Positions 40,877 to 50,754 of a stretch of 64,000 bases of DNA are shown here, piece by piece. The notes below the pieces were generated by a model. It was given only the letters and a program-made list of their open reading frames with translations, had not been told where the DNA came from and did no database searches. Both the position numbers and the translations under genes were made by a program. Each line of letters starts with the position of its first letter. Position 1 is the stretch's first letter. The DNA is from Anaerorudis cellulosivorans. Lineage in GTDB: Bacteria; Bacteroidota; Bacteroidia; Bacteroidales; Dysgonomonadaceae. The stretch is taken from assembly GCF_025943985.1 (NCBI RefSeq), contig NZ_JAPCWE010000006.1, positions 62,001 to 126,000 on the forward strand, given 5' to 3'.

Positions 40877-42673
40877 TCATTTTTTATTTTTAAAGTGATT
40901 GATAATAATTTTCCCTTTAGCTAATCCTATCTGACTGATGATTTCCTCATCTGATGCTTCTTCTATTCGTTTTGTACTTTTGAAGTGAGCGAGGAGCTTC
41001 TTTTTTGTTTGAGGTCCTATTCCTTTTATAGTGTCAAGTTCGGATGCAATTTGCGTTTTACTTCTTTTGTCTCGATGAAATGTGATTCCGAAGCGGTGTG
41101 CTTCGTCTCGTAATTGTTGGATGAGTTTCAATGTTTCTGAATTTTTATCCAAATACAATGGAACCGGATCATCAGGGAAATAAATTTCTTCCAATCGCTT
41201 TGCAATGCCTATTATGGCAATTTTTCCGTACAAACCAATTTTTTGAAGCGATTCTACGGCAGCATTTAATTGCCCTTTACCACCATCTATTACAATGAGT
41301 TGGGGTAGGGGAGCGCCCTCGTTAAGCAGCCGAGAATAGCGTCTATGAATTATCTCTCGCATTGATGCATAATCATCGGGACCTGTAACGGTTTTAATGA
41401 CAAAATGCCGGTAGTCTTTTTTGGATGGCTTTGCTTTTTTAAACACCACACATGCTGCTACTGCATTTGTACCTTGTATGTTTGAGTTGTCAAAGCATTC
41501 AATATACCATGGAATTTCTTTTAATTGTAGATCTTTTTGTATAGTTTTCAAAATTCGTGTTGCTCGCTGGTCGGGATTTAGCATTTCTGTTTTTTTCAGT
41601 TTGTCTATTTTGTATTGCTTGACATTTTTTTGAGATAATTCAAGCAATTTTTTTTTGTCACCTCGTTGTGGTATCGTGAACTCGACATTATGTAACGCAA
41701 TATCCGGTATAAAGGGTACAATTATTTCTTTTGATTCACTGCCGAAGCGTTGTCGCATCTCAATGATACCCATACCCAGAAGCTCTTCGCTGCTTTCTTC
41801 GAGTTTTTTTTTGTATTCAAATGTATATGCTTGATTAACAGACCCGTTTACAATATGTAGATAATTGATATAGGCTGAGTTTTCATCGTCTTCATACCCA
41901 AATACATCGATATTATAGTTGATATTGCTCACAATCAATGATTTTTCCCTGAAATTTCGTATGTGTACATATTTTTCTTTCAGTTGTTGTGCTTCTTCAA
42001 ATCTCAGTTCTTCTGCATATTGTTGCATTTCTTCTTCTATTTTTTTTTCTATTGTAGATACGTTACCTTTTAGGATTTCTGTTATTTCTGCAATATTTTT
42101 ATTGTACTCTTCTATGGATTGTAACCCTTCACATGGTCCATTGCATCGCTTGATATGATATTCAAGGCATACGTTGAATTTTCCCGAAGCAATGTTTTCG
42201 GGAGTAAGATTTAATCTGCATGTGCGTATTTTGTACACTTTCCTGAATATATCCAATAACGAATTAACGGATAAAACAGATGAATAGGGGCCAAAGTATC
42301 GAGAACCATCTTTAACTATTTTTCTTGTTTTATATACTCGAGGGAAGTCTTCGTTTTTAATAACAATGTAAGGATATGTTTTGTCATCCTTTAGCATTAC
42401 ATTGTAGCGAGGTTTTAATTCTTTTATCAGATTATTTTCCAAAAGGAAGGTATCTTCTTCTGAATCTACGACAATATATCTAATTTGATGAATATTTTTT
42501 ACAAGAATTCTTGTTTTAGGATTTTCATGATATTTATTGAAATAGGATGACACGCGTTTTTTTAAATCTTTGGCTTTACCCACATAGATTACTTTCCCTT
42601 TTTCATCTATAAATTGGTAACATCCCGGACTGTGAGGTATAACTTTTAATGTATTTTGTATTTCTTGTGTCAT
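40877..42673 (-). CDS. uvrC: Excinuclease ABC subunit C
   Basis: Makes both incisions in nucleotide-excision repair. 598 residues: N-terminal GIY-YIG nuclease domain (GCYQFIDEKGKVIYVGKAKDL, about 17-37), four-cysteine-like region (CRLNLTP...CLEYHIKRCNGPCEG), a UVR domain (about 200-235), the RNase H-like C-terminal nuclease (ECFDNSNIQGT; VIDGGKGQLNAA) and tandem helix-hairpin-helix motifs (LDTIKGIGPQTKKKLL). Start at 42673. First gene of an apparent operon with dtd, mazG-like and deoC. Confidence 0.96.
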   Translation of the reverse strand: MTQEIQNTLKVIPHSPGCYQFIDEKGKVIYVGKAKDLKKRVSSYFNKYHENPKTRILVKNIHQIRYIVVDSEEDTFLLENNLIKELKPRYNVMLKDDKTYPYIVIKNEDFPRVYKTRKIVKDGSRYFGPYSSVLSVNSLLDIFRKVYKIRTCRLNLTPENIASGKFNVCLEYHIKRCNGPCEGLQSIEEYNKNIAEITEILKGNVSTIEKKIEEEMQQYAEELRFEEAQQLKEKYVHIRNFREKSLIVSNINYNIDVFGYEDDENSAYINYLHIVNGSVNQAYTFEYKKKLEESSEELLGMGIIEMRQRFGSESKEIIVPFIPDIALHNVEFTIPQRGDKKKLLELSQKNVKQYKIDKLKKTEMLNPDQRATRILKTIQKDLQLKEIPWYIECFDNSNIQGTNAVAACVVFKKAKPSKKDYRHFVIKTVTGPDDYASMREIIHRRYSRLLNEGAPLPQLIVIDGGKGQLNAAVESLQKIGLYGKIAIIGIAKRLEEIYFPDDPVPLYLDKNSETLKLIQQLRDEAHRFGITFHRDKRSKTQIASELDTIKGIGPQTKKKLLAHFKSTKRIEEASDEEIISQIGLAKGKIIINHFKNKK

Positions 42674-42722
42674 GGAGTAGTATATGTTCTCTCTTTACTA
42701 TTTACTATAATGAATAGTTTAA

Positions 42723-43253
42723 TTAGATTTCAAATTTTAGAATTGAATCAATCTCAACATCATCATTAAATAGTGCCCTCCCATTTAATTTTTCGAGTTC
42801 AATCAAAAAGTTAATATAGATTTTTTTTACCCCCAATTTTTTTACTAATCGATATGCTGCAGCCATTGTTCCTCCTGTTGCAAGAAGATCGTCGTGGAGC
42901 AACACGATATCGTTTTCGTTTAATGCGTCTTTATGTATTTGAATAATGTCTTCTCCGTATTCCTTGCTATATTTTTCTTCGATTGTTTTATACGGTAGCT
43001 TTCCAAATTTTCGTATTGGGACAAAACCCGCATATAGTCGGATAGCTGTAGCAGGACCCATAAAAAATCCTCTTGATTCTATTCCTGCTACTTTTGTAAT
43101 CCCTTTATCTTTGTATCGGTCATACAATATATCGGATAATCCCCTTAAATATTCGGCTGATTGAAATAATGTAGTAATGTCTTTAAATTGTATTCCTTTT
43201 ATGGGAAAATCGGGAATATTGCGTACAGCTGCCGTTAATGTTTGAATATCCAT
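42723..43253 (-). CDS. apt: Adenine phosphoribosyltransferase
   Basis: Purine salvage enzyme converting adenine and PRPP to AMP. 176 residues; start IPDFPIKGIQFKDIT, FIPIRKFGKLPYKT-like loop (FVPIRKFGKLPYKTI), and the PRPP motif VLLHDDLLATGGTMAAA. Between mnmG and uvrC on the same strand. The 54-bp gap to mnmG contains a parS site. Confidence 0.95.
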   Translation of the reverse strand: MDIQTLTAAVRNIPDFPIKGIQFKDITTLFQSAEYLRGLSDILYDRYKDKGITKVAGIESRGFFMGPATAIRLYAGFVPIRKFGKLPYKTIEEKYSKEYGEDIIQIHKDALNENDIVLLHDDLLATGGTMAAAYRLVKKLGVKKIYINFLIELEKLNGRALFNDDVEIDSILKFEI

Positions 43254-43284
43254 TCGTGTAAATTATTATTGTGATTGTATTAAA

Positions 43285-43300
43285 TGTTTCACGTGGAACA
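43285..43300 (-). other. parS centromere-like site (ParB binding)
   Basis: TGTTCCACGTGAAACA on the minus strand, an exact match to the bacterial parS consensus TGTTnCACGTGAAACA. It is embedded in a longer dyad (AAATGTT...AACATTT) in the 54-bp gap between mnmG and apt. parS sites cluster near chromosomal origins, which supports the origin proposed at 30.8-31.2 kb. No parA or parB gene is in the window. Confidence 0.9.
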
Positions 43301-43307
43301 TTTTAAA

Positions 43308-45182
43308 TCATCGTCCCATCAATACAAGCAGAATTGAAATATCATTAGGCGAAACTCCCGGAATTCGACTGGCTTGAGCTATGGTTTCAGGGTTGATTCG
43401 TGTTAGCTTTTGTCTTGCTTCAGTTGATAGTGATTGAATTTCGTTATAGTTGAATTTATCTTTTATTCGAATATCTTCCAATCGTTTTATTTTATCGGCC
43501 ATGATACGTTCTCGTTCGATGTATCCTCCATATTTTATGGTAATGTTGGCTGCTTCTATAATTTCCTCTTTTCGGTCTTTTATTGAGTCTAAAACCTCTC
43601 TGAGTGGTGCTATCTCATTAGCAAGGGTTTCAATTTTTATATGCGGGCGTAAAAGCAAATCGATGAGCTTAGTTCCTCTTTTGAGCGGTGTTGTCCCTAA
43701 GGATTCCAAAAAAGGATTGATTCGATCGGCTTTGATAGAAAAATGAGATACAAAATCAACCAGTTTTTCTATTTCTGATTTTTTCTTTGTAAAGAGTTGC
43801 ATTCTTTCCGTTGTTGCTAATCCTACGTCAAATCCCTTTTGAGTGAGTCTTTCGTCCGCATTATCTTGGCGTAGTAGAATGCGATATTCCGCACGGGAAG
43901 TGAACATACGGTAAGGCTCATCTACTCCTTTTGTAATCAGATCATCGATAAGAACGCCAATATATGATTCATCTCTGTGCAAGACAAAAGGATTGCCTCC
44001 ATGACAGTTTATATGGGCATTGATTCCCGCAATTAATCCTTGTCCTGCAGCTTCTTCATATCCTGTGGTTCCATTGATTTGGCCTGCAAAAAATAAATTT
44101 TTTATCAGCTTAGTTTCCAACGTCGGATAAAGTTGTGTCGGATCAAAGAAATCGTATTCGATAGCATATCCCGGCCGAAAAATGTGTACATTTTTAAATG
44201 CCGGTATACGCTGCAATGCCTTCAATTGAATTTGCAAGGGTAGGGATGAAGAGAATCCATTTAAATAGTACTCGTTTGTGGTTTCCCCTTCCGGCTCAAG
44301 GAATAACTGATGACTTGTTTTTTGTGCGAATGTTACAATCTTTGTTTCAATGCTGGGACAATAGCGGGGGCCAATGCTTTTTATTTGTCCATTATATAAT
44401 GGAGAATCTTTCAATCCTTCGCGCAATGCTTCATGAACAGATTCAGAAGTGTACGTAATCCAGCAGCTTCGTTGTTTCAGTCGACGTTCAACAGAGGGCA
44501 AGTAAGAAAATTTGTGAAAATCGTTCTCGCTTTTCTGTTCTTCCAAAAGAGAAAAATCAACACTTCTTCCATCTATTCTTACCGGCGTTCCGGTTTTCAT
44601 CCTATCGGTTTTAAAACCGATCGATTGAAGTTGTTCCGTTATTCCGTAGGATGCAGGTTCCGATATTCTTCCTCCTCCGATTTGGACTTTACCGATATGA
44701 ATCAATCCACTCAAAAAAGTTCCGCTGGTGAGTACAACAGATTTGGCAAAAAATTCTACTCCCATGCGAGTTTTGACACCTGCGACTGCTCCATTTCTGA
44801 ATATGAATTCAATGACGGTATCTTGCCACATATAGAGATTGGGGGTGTTTTCGATAATTTCACGCCATGTACTGATGAATTTCATCCTGTCGCTTTGAAC
44901 ACGAGGACTCCACATGGCAGGTCCTTTTGAACGGTTCAACATGCGAAATTGTATAGCAGTTTGGTCGCTAACGATACCCATGTATCCCCCCAAGGCATCA
45001 ATTTCGCGTACGATTTGTCCTTTAGCAATGCCTCCTACAGCAGGATTGCAGCTCATTTGTGCGATTTTGTTCATATCCATGGTGATGAGCAATGTTTTCG
45101 ATCCTAAGTTTGCTGCGGCCGTAGCTGCTTCACATCCGGCATGTCCTGCTCCTACAACAATTATGTCGTAATTAATATCCAT
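43308..45182 (-). CDS. mnmG: tRNA uridine 5-carboxymethylaminomethyl modification enzyme MnmG (GidA)
   Basis: FAD protein that with MnmE installs the cmnm5 group at wobble U34. 624 residues: FAD-binding VVGAGHAGCEAATAAANLGS (about 9-28), the MnmG signatures MSCNPAVGGIAKGQ and GQINGTTGYEEAAGQGL, and a C-terminal MnmE-binding helical domain. Normal length. mnmE is not adjacent. mnmG is commonly origin-proximal in bacteria, which agrees with the parS next to it. Confidence 0.96.
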   Translation of the reverse strand: MDINYDIIVVGAGHAGCEAATAAANLGSKTLLITMDMNKIAQMSCNPAVGGIAKGQIVREIDALGGYMGIVSDQTAIQFRMLNRSKGPAMWSPRVQSDRMKFISTWREIIENTPNLYMWQDTVIEFIFRNGAVAGVKTRMGVEFFAKSVVLTSGTFLSGLIHIGKVQIGGGRISEPASYGITEQLQSIGFKTDRMKTGTPVRIDGRSVDFSLLEEQKSENDFHKFSYLPSVERRLKQRSCWITYTSESVHEALREGLKDSPLYNGQIKSIGPRYCPSIETKIVTFAQKTSHQLFLEPEGETTNEYYLNGFSSSLPLQIQLKALQRIPAFKNVHIFRPGYAIEYDFFDPTQLYPTLETKLIKNLFFAGQINGTTGYEEAAGQGLIAGINAHINCHGGNPFVLHRDESYIGVLIDDLITKGVDEPYRMFTSRAEYRILLRQDNADERLTQKGFDVGLATTERMQLFTKKKSEIEKLVDFVSHFSIKADRINPFLESLGTTPLKRGTKLIDLLLRPHIKIETLANEIAPLREVLDSIKDRKEEIIEAANITIKYGGYIERERIMADKIKRLEDIRIKDKFNYNEIQSLSTEARQKLTRINPETIAQASRIPGVSPNDISILLVLMGR

Positions 45183-45343
45183 TTCGTATTTAAGAAATAT
45201 GCAAAGGTACTAAAAAAGAAAATGTTATCCGTATAACTTTATGTTAATGGGGAATAACAAAAATAAAATAAAATATATTTTATTCGATTGATTATAAATT
45301 AGATAGGTTAGATTATTTTTGTAATTCTATTATTTTTGGACAT

Positions 45344-45763
45344 TCAGAAATCGAGCATGCTTAATGCCTCTTCCTCAGCTTTTCTCATTTCTTTTATTTC
45401 GTCTTCCGATTTATCTTTTAACCCACAAAGATGAAGGATTCCATGAATGATGACACGATGTAATTCTTCGTCATAAGGAGTTTGATATTTTTGTGAATTG
45501 GACAAAACCGTATCAAGGCTAATAAAAATATCCCCTGCTATTTTATTTTTCTCAGAATAATCGAAAGTAATGATATCGGTATAAAAATCGTGATTAAGAA
45601 ATTGTTTGTTTACTTCTAAAATTTTTTCGTCGGTACAAAATAAGTAACAAATATCACCGATTTGTTTCCCGTATTTGTCGGCTATCGATTTGATCCATTT
45701 TGTTGTTGTTCTTTTTTTTATTTTCGGGAAGTCGATGTTTTCTGCTTGAAAAGTGATTGCCAT
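45344..45763 (-). CDS. ybeY: Endoribonuclease YbeY (rRNA maturation)
   Basis: Metal-dependent RNase acting in 16S rRNA 3'-end maturation and ribosome quality control. 139 residues with the zinc motif HRVIIHGILHLCGLKD (HGxLHLxGxDH type; here the last histidine position is occupied by K-D-K). Core FDYSEKNKIAGDIFISLDTV is typical. The altered third ligand position is usual in Bacteroidetes homologues as far as I recall, but should be checked. Confidence 0.88.
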   Translation of the reverse strand: MAITFQAENIDFPKIKKRTTTKWIKSIADKYGKQIGDICYLFCTDEKILEVNKQFLNHDFYTDIITFDYSEKNKIAGDIFISLDTVLSNSQKYQTPYDEELHRVIIHGILHLCGLKDKSEDEIKEMRKAEEEALSMLDF

Positions 45764-45807
45764 TTTTAATTTTATTTAGATGATTAAACGTGCTTTATTT
45801 GCTGTTT

Positions 45808-47040
45808 TTATTCAAAGAACAAGTAGGAAACAAAAATCGCCACTATAACTCCGGTTAAATCGGCCAGAAGTGCATAAGGGACAGTATAGCGCGAATTTTT
45901 TATGTCAACCGATCCGTAATAAACAGCCACAATATAAAATGTCGTGTCAGTTGCACCCTGAAGGACCGCAGATAAGCGGCCGGCAAAGGAATCGGCTCCA
46001 AATGTTTTCATTGCATCAATCATCATTCCGCGAGCTCCGCTTCCGCTAAGGGGTTTCATCAGTGCCGTAGGCATACCATCAACCCAGCGCGTGTCGAGAC
46101 CGGTAAATGCCACTATATTTCGAAGCCCTTCCATTAAAAAATCCATGGCTCCTGATGCGCGAAAAACGCCTACCCCAACCAGAATGGCAATCAGGTAGGG
46201 AATGATGGTAACCGCTGTTTTAAATCCCTCTTTGGCTCCATCGATAAAGGCTTCAAAAATATTGATTTTCTTTCTCATCGCTTTCAAAATGAAAGTAACG
46301 ATGATGGTGAGTAAAATGATGTTTGCTACAAGCCCGGAAATGATATTGATTTTTTCCTGTGGCATAGAATGAAAAACAAAAATTGTCCCCCCAATAATCG
46401 CCGTGATACCTCCGAAAAATCCTATAATGGCTTTGTTAAAGATGTTGATCCCCTGTTTCAGGCAAACGGCTATTACGGCGACGAGGGTGGCGGCAAACGT
46501 TGTTATCATGATCGGGATGAATACATCTGCAGGATTGGCAGCACCCATTTGTGCGCGGTACACCATGATGGTGACAGGAATAAGGGTAAGCCCTGAAGCG
46601 TTCATTACAAGAAACATGATCATGGGGTCGGATGCTTGTTTTTTCTTCGGATTGATTTCTTGCAATTCCTTCATCGCTTTCAATCCAAACGGAGTAGCTG
46701 CATTATCGAGTCCCAACATGTTGGCTGATACGTTCATCAGTATCGAGCCAAAGGCAGGATGGTCTTTGGGAATATGAGGGAATAATTTTGAAAACAATGG
46801 AGCTGCAGCCCGAGAAAATAGTTCTATCATACCTCCTTGTTCTCCAATTTTCATTACACCGAGCCACAGTGAAAGCACACCGGTCAGGCCCAAAGAAATT
46901 TCGAAACCTGTTTTGGCCGAGTCGTAACTTGAATTCATGATTTCGGTAAAAACATTTACATCGCCAAAAAAAATCAGTTTCACTAAAGCTACGGCAAAAG
47001 CAATGATAAAAAAAGCAATCCAGATGTAATTTAAAATCAT
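45808..47040 (-). CDS. Fused SpmA/SpmB-type nucleoside-recognition membrane protein
   Basis: 410-residue polytopic protein made of two nucleoside-recognition (Gate) domains, each ordinarily a separate protein in Bacillus (SpmA and SpmB, named for spore maturation). N-terminal half has VSANMLGLDNAATPFGLKAM; the C-terminal half has PLSGSGARGMMIDAM and LQGATDTTFYIVAVYYGSV. No sporulation context exists here; the role is probably transport of an unknown solute. Start at the ATG giving MILNYIWIAFF; the longer frame adds a hydrophilic leader. Confidence 0.88.
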   Translation of the reverse strand: MILNYIWIAFFIIAFAVALVKLIFFGDVNVFTEIMNSSYDSAKTGFEISLGLTGVLSLWLGVMKIGEQGGMIELFSRAAAPLFSKLFPHIPKDHPAFGSILMNVSANMLGLDNAATPFGLKAMKELQEINPKKKQASDPMIMFLVMNASGLTLIPVTIMVYRAQMGAANPADVFIPIMITTFAATLVAVIAVCLKQGINIFNKAIIGFFGGITAIIGGTIFVFHSMPQEKINIISGLVANIILLTIIVTFILKAMRKKINIFEAFIDGAKEGFKTAVTIIPYLIAILVGVGVFRASGAMDFLMEGLRNIVAFTGLDTRWVDGMPTALMKPLSGSGARGMMIDAMKTFGADSFAGRLSAVLQGATDTTFYIVAVYYGSVDIKNSRYTVPYALLADLTGVIVAIFVSYLFFE

Positions 47041-47147
47041 AATTAGGTCAGTTTTCCGGGAAAATCTGTTTTCAAAGTTACAATTTATCATAAACTGACA
47101 AAATAAGAAACATTTATTTTCTATCTTTATCGTTTCGAAAACTTTAA

Positions 47148-47903
47148 ATGATGAGCTGGAAAGACTTTTTTTATTACCATAGAATGGAAAGGGTTGCCAT
47201 TATTCTTTTATTGATTCTGATTGTGTTGACCATTGTAATGAATGAAATATTGAAGAAGAAGAATAATGAGAATAGTGTTCTTATACGGAACGATTCATTA
47301 GTAGAAGAGTTTGATCAATTTCATCGTTTATTGAAGGATAGAGAGTCTGTTGCTTATCCTACAATTGAAAATGAATCCAATCGCCAATATTATGTCGGGA
47401 ACAGAAGGAATAATGAACGACGATTGAAGTCGGATGGATTTTCAACGCATTCCGATAAAAATTCATCTTTTGGAAATTCTTTTTCAGGAAGTATAAAACT
47501 TGCCGAAGGCGAAACCATTTTGTTAAATGAAAGTGATACTACTGACTGGAAAAAAATTCCCGGCATTGGCAGTACATATGCTTCGCGCATTGTAAAATAT
47601 CGGGATTTACTAGGGGGTTTTGTTACCGTAGATCAACTGAGAGAAGTTTACGGTATTGACGATGAATTATTTGCTAAAATATATCCTTATCTGAAAGCTG
47701 ATGGGAAATACACAAAAATAGCCGTGAATACGCTTGAATTTAAGGAACTTCTTCGACATCCCTATCTCAATTACAAACAGGTGAAAGCTATTTTTGATTT
47801 ACGCCGGCGAAAAGGGAATGTTTCATCCATTAATGAATTGGCAATGCTCAACGAATTTACTGCTGAAGACATTGAACGATTAAATCCCTATTTGGAATTT
47901 TGA
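47148..47903 (+). CDS. Membrane-anchored helix-hairpin-helix (ComEA-like) protein
   Basis: 251 residues: an N-terminal transmembrane segment (about 14-32, VAIILLLILIVLTIVMNEI), a low-complexity charged linker, and two helix-hairpin-helix repeats in the C-terminal half (WKKIPGIGSTYASRIVKYRDLLGG, shown here by its PGIG turn, and a second HPYLNYKQVKAIFDLR block). Such proteins bind DNA non-specifically; ComEA-like ones act in DNA uptake. Stand-alone gene, divergent from the SpmAB-type gene; a TATCTTTA near-consensus minus-7 box precedes it at about 47122. Confidence 0.82.
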   Translation: MMSWKDFFYYHRMERVAIILLLILIVLTIVMNEILKKKNNENSVLIRNDSLVEEFDQFHRLLKDRESVAYPTIENESNRQYYVGNRRNNERRLKSDGFSTHSDKNSSFGNSFSGSIKLAEGETILLNESDTTDWKKIPGIGSTYASRIVKYRDLLGGFVTVDQLREVYGIDDELFAKIYPYLKADGKYTKIAVNTLEFKELLRHPYLNYKQVKAIFDLRRRKGNVSSINELAMLNEFTAEDIERLNPYLEF

Positions 47904-47971
47904 GTTTCGATAGGTTTCATTCCTGCGAATAATTATGTGGCATTTTTTACTCCCTGTTCTTACAAAAACAT

Positions 47972-47991
47972 AGCCCGCAACAAGGCGGGCT
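47972..47991. terminator. Hairpin between convergent comEA-like and valS genes
   Basis: AGCCCGC-AACAAG-GCGGGCT, seven G/C-rich pairs, in a 134-bp gap between convergent genes. On the minus strand it is followed by ATGTTTTTG, and on the plus strand by GAATTTG, so the U-tract is weak on both sides; it may end both transcripts. Confidence 0.7.
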
Positions 47992-48037
47992 GAATTTGTG
48001 CAAGTGAAATTTTGATCTTTTTGTGTGTAACTGTTTT

Positions 48038-50671
48038 TTACTTTTCTGATATTGTTTTTTCGAGAGCAGCAATATTTTCTTTCAAAAGAGCGATTTTGCT
48101 TTCGGCGTCGGCTTTTTTCTTGCGCTCGTTTTCCACAATTTCGGGCTTAGCATTTTGTACGAACCGCTCATTGGTTAGTTTTTTCATCACCGATTGCAAG
48201 AACCCATTCTGATATTCAAGTTCAGCCTTCAATTTTTTTAATTCGGCTTCTACATCCGTTTTATCGAACAGAGGAATCGAAAACTCGGTAGTTCCTACAA
48301 GAAATCCGACAGCTCCCGGTTCTTTTTCCTGAACTTTTTCGATAGAGGAGAGATTCCCCATTTTTATGATTACACTGTCATATGTGCCTTCATAATCTCC
48401 GGTATACTGAAGAGGAAGTTTTTCTTTGTTTGGAATATTTTTTTGCAAACGGATAGTACGTATCCCCGAAATAATTTCTTTCACTTTTTCGAAATCTGTC
48501 AGTAGTACTTCATCAAAAGGTTGACTTTCAGGAAGATAAGCAATCATGATACTGTCACCTTGTTTGCGTTCGTACAATGCCTGCCACAGCTCTTCGGTGA
48601 TAAAAGGCATAAAAGGGTGGAGAAGGCGTAAGAGTGCATCAAAAAAAGCAAGCGTAGCATCATAGGTTTTTTGGTCGATGGGTTGTCGATATGCCGGTTT
48701 GATAATTTCGAGATACCAGGAAGAAAATTCCTCCCAAAAAAGTCGGTAAACTACCATCAATGCTTCCGAAAGGCGGTATTTTGAGAACAGATCGTCCAAC
48801 TCGACAATCGCTTTGGAAAGTATGTTGTCGAACCAGCGAATAGCAATCGATGCGGTAGCGGGTTGAGGAATATTGTCCATTACTTTCCATCCTTTCACCA
48901 AACGAAATGCATTCCATATTTTGTTGTTAAAATTACGACCTTGTTCGCAAAGCGATTCGTCGAACAACAGATCATTACCCGCGGGAGTGGTGAGTAACAT
49001 GCCCATCCGCACGCCGTCGGCACCATAGGTATTGATTAATTCGATGGGGTCGGGTGAATTTCCCAGTTGTTTGGACATTTTTCGTCCTGCTTTGTCACGA
49101 ACGATGCCTGTGAAATAAACATTTTCGAAACATTTTTCGTTTCGAAATTCATATCCGGCCATAATCATTCGGGCTACCCAAAAGAAAATAATGTCGGGAC
49201 CTGTTACCAGATCGTTGGTGGGATAATAATAGTTAATATCCTCATTGTCGGGATGAAGAATTCCATCGAAAACGGAAATCGGCCACAACCATGATGAGAA
49301 CCACGTATCGAGCACATCTTCGTCCTGACGTAAATCATCGATCGAAAGGGGGTAATCTACCATTTTCAATGCTTTTTGATATGCTTCTTCTTTGCTCTCA
49401 GCCACAACAAATCCACCTTTCGGCAGATAGTAGGCCGGTATCTGATGACCCCACCATAGTTGCCGGCTGATGCACCAGTCTTTAATATTCTCCATCCAGT
49501 GTCGATACACATTTTTGTATTTCGGAGGGTAGAACTTGACAACATCGTTCTCTACGGCTTCAAGAGCCGGTTTAGCAAGATCCTTCATTTCGAGAAACCA
49601 TTGCATGGAGAGTTTGGGTTCAATGGGTACGTTTGTCCTTTCAGAAAAACCAACCTTGTTGGTATAAGGTTGGTTTTTTTCAAGCAATCCTGCCGCTTGA
49701 AGATCTTCGACGATTTTTTTGCGTGCAGCAAATCGATCCATTCCGGCATACATGGCACCGTGTTCGTTTAGGGTTCCGTCAGGGTTGAAAATATCGATGG
49801 CAGGAAGATGATGTTTTTCTCCCAGCATATAGTCGTTGACATCGTGAGCGGGGGTGACTTTCAGACAACCTGTGCCGAATTCCATATCTACATATTCATC
49901 TTCAATAACAGGGATGACACGGTTGATAAGCGGAACAATTACTTTTTTCCCTTTCAAATGAGCGTTTTTGGGGTCGTCGGGATGGATGCACATTGCTGTA
50001 TCACCCATAATGGTTTCAGGTCTTGTGGTTGCAACCACGGCATACTTATCTTCCCCCTCTATTTTGTAGCGCAGATAATAGAGCTTGCCTTCCTGTTCTT
50101 TATAGATTACTTCTTCATCAGAGAGTGCGGTAAGAGCTTGGGGATCCCAGTTGACCATTCGCACACCGCGGTATATTTTCCCTTTTTCATATAAGTGACA
50201 AAAGGCTCTGATAACACTTTTGGAACGTATTTCATCCATGGTAAAACAGGTTCTATCCCAATCGCAAGAAGCACCCAGCTTTTTCAGCTGCTCAAGAATG
50301 ATACCCCCGTGTTCAAAGGTCCATTCCCACGCATGTTTTAAAAACTCTTCGCGGGAAAGATCCGTTTTTTTGATCCCTTGGGAAGCAAGTTTAGCTACTA
50401 CTTTTGCTTCAGTAGCAATTGAGGCATGGTCGGTCCCTGGTACCCAACATGCATTTTTTCCCTGCATGCGCGCACGGCGAATCAAAATATCCTGAATAGT
50501 ATTGTTAAGCATGTGACCCATATGCAGAATTCCGGTCACGTTTGGTGGAGGGATTACGATCGTATAGGGTTCACGGTTATCGGGTTCTGAATGAAAATAT
50601 CGGTTTTCCAACCAATAGCGGTACCACTTCTCTTCTACTTCGGACGGATTGTATTTACTTGCTATCTCCAT
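48038..50671 (-). CDS. valS: Valyl-tRNA synthetase
   Basis: Class I synthetase of 877 residues. HIGH motif as HMGH in [21 protein letters not shown] as [12 protein letters not shown] (K-M-S-K-Q variant), editing domain with [13 protein letters not shown], and the C-terminal coiled-coil tRNA arm (about 800-877). Length and order of domains are normal. Stand-alone transcript; NamZ and merR genes lie upstream on the same strand. Confidence 0.96.
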   Translation of the reverse strand: MEIASKYNPSEVEEKWYRYWLENRYFHSEPDNREPYTIVIPPPNVTGILHMGHMLNNTIQDILIRRARMQGKNACWVPGTDHASIATEAKVVAKLASQGIKKTDLSREEFLKHAWEWTFEHGGIILEQLKKLGASCDWDRTCFTMDEIRSKSVIRAFCHLYEKGKIYRGVRMVNWDPQALTALSDEEVIYKEQEGKLYYLRYKIEGEDKYAVVATTRPETIMGDTAMCIHPDDPKNAHLKGKKVIVPLINRVIPVIEDEYVDMEFGTGCLKVTPAHDVNDYMLGEKHHLPAIDIFNPDGTLNEHGAMYAGMDRFAARKKIVEDLQAAGLLEKNQPYTNKVGFSERTNVPIEPKLSMQWFLEMKDLAKPALEAVENDVVKFYPPKYKNVYRHWMENIKDWCISRQLWWGHQIPAYYLPKGGFVVAESKEEAYQKALKMVDYPLSIDDLRQDEDVLDTWFSSWLWPISVFDGILHPDNEDINYYYPTNDLVTGPDIIFFWVARMIMAGYEFRNEKCFENVYFTGIVRDKAGRKMSKQLGNSPDPIELINTYGADGVRMGMLLTTPAGNDLLFDESLCEQGRNFNNKIWNAFRLVKGWKVMDNIPQPATASIAIRWFDNILSKAIVELDDLFSKYRLSEALMVVYRLFWEEFSSWYLEIIKPAYRQPIDQKTYDATLAFFDALLRLLHPFMPFITEELWQALYERKQGDSIMIAYLPESQPFDEVLLTDFEKVKEIISGIRTIRLQKNIPNKEKLPLQYTGDYEGTYDSVIIKMGNLSSIEKVQEKEPGAVGFLVGTTEFSIPLFDKTDVEAELKKLKAELEYQNGFLQSVMKKLTNERFVQNAKPEIVENERKKKADAESKIALLKENIAALEKTISEK

Positions 50672-50754
50672 AAATCTTTCTTTTTGAATCGCAAAGGTAT
50701 GAAAAAATGCGTTTCATTGAAGCGCATTTTCTTTTTTACGGACACCTTAAGACT

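Noticed and set aside
45808-47040. Sporulation gene
   Set aside because: No other sporulation genes are present and the organism is a Bacteroidetes; the family name reflects Bacillus history only.
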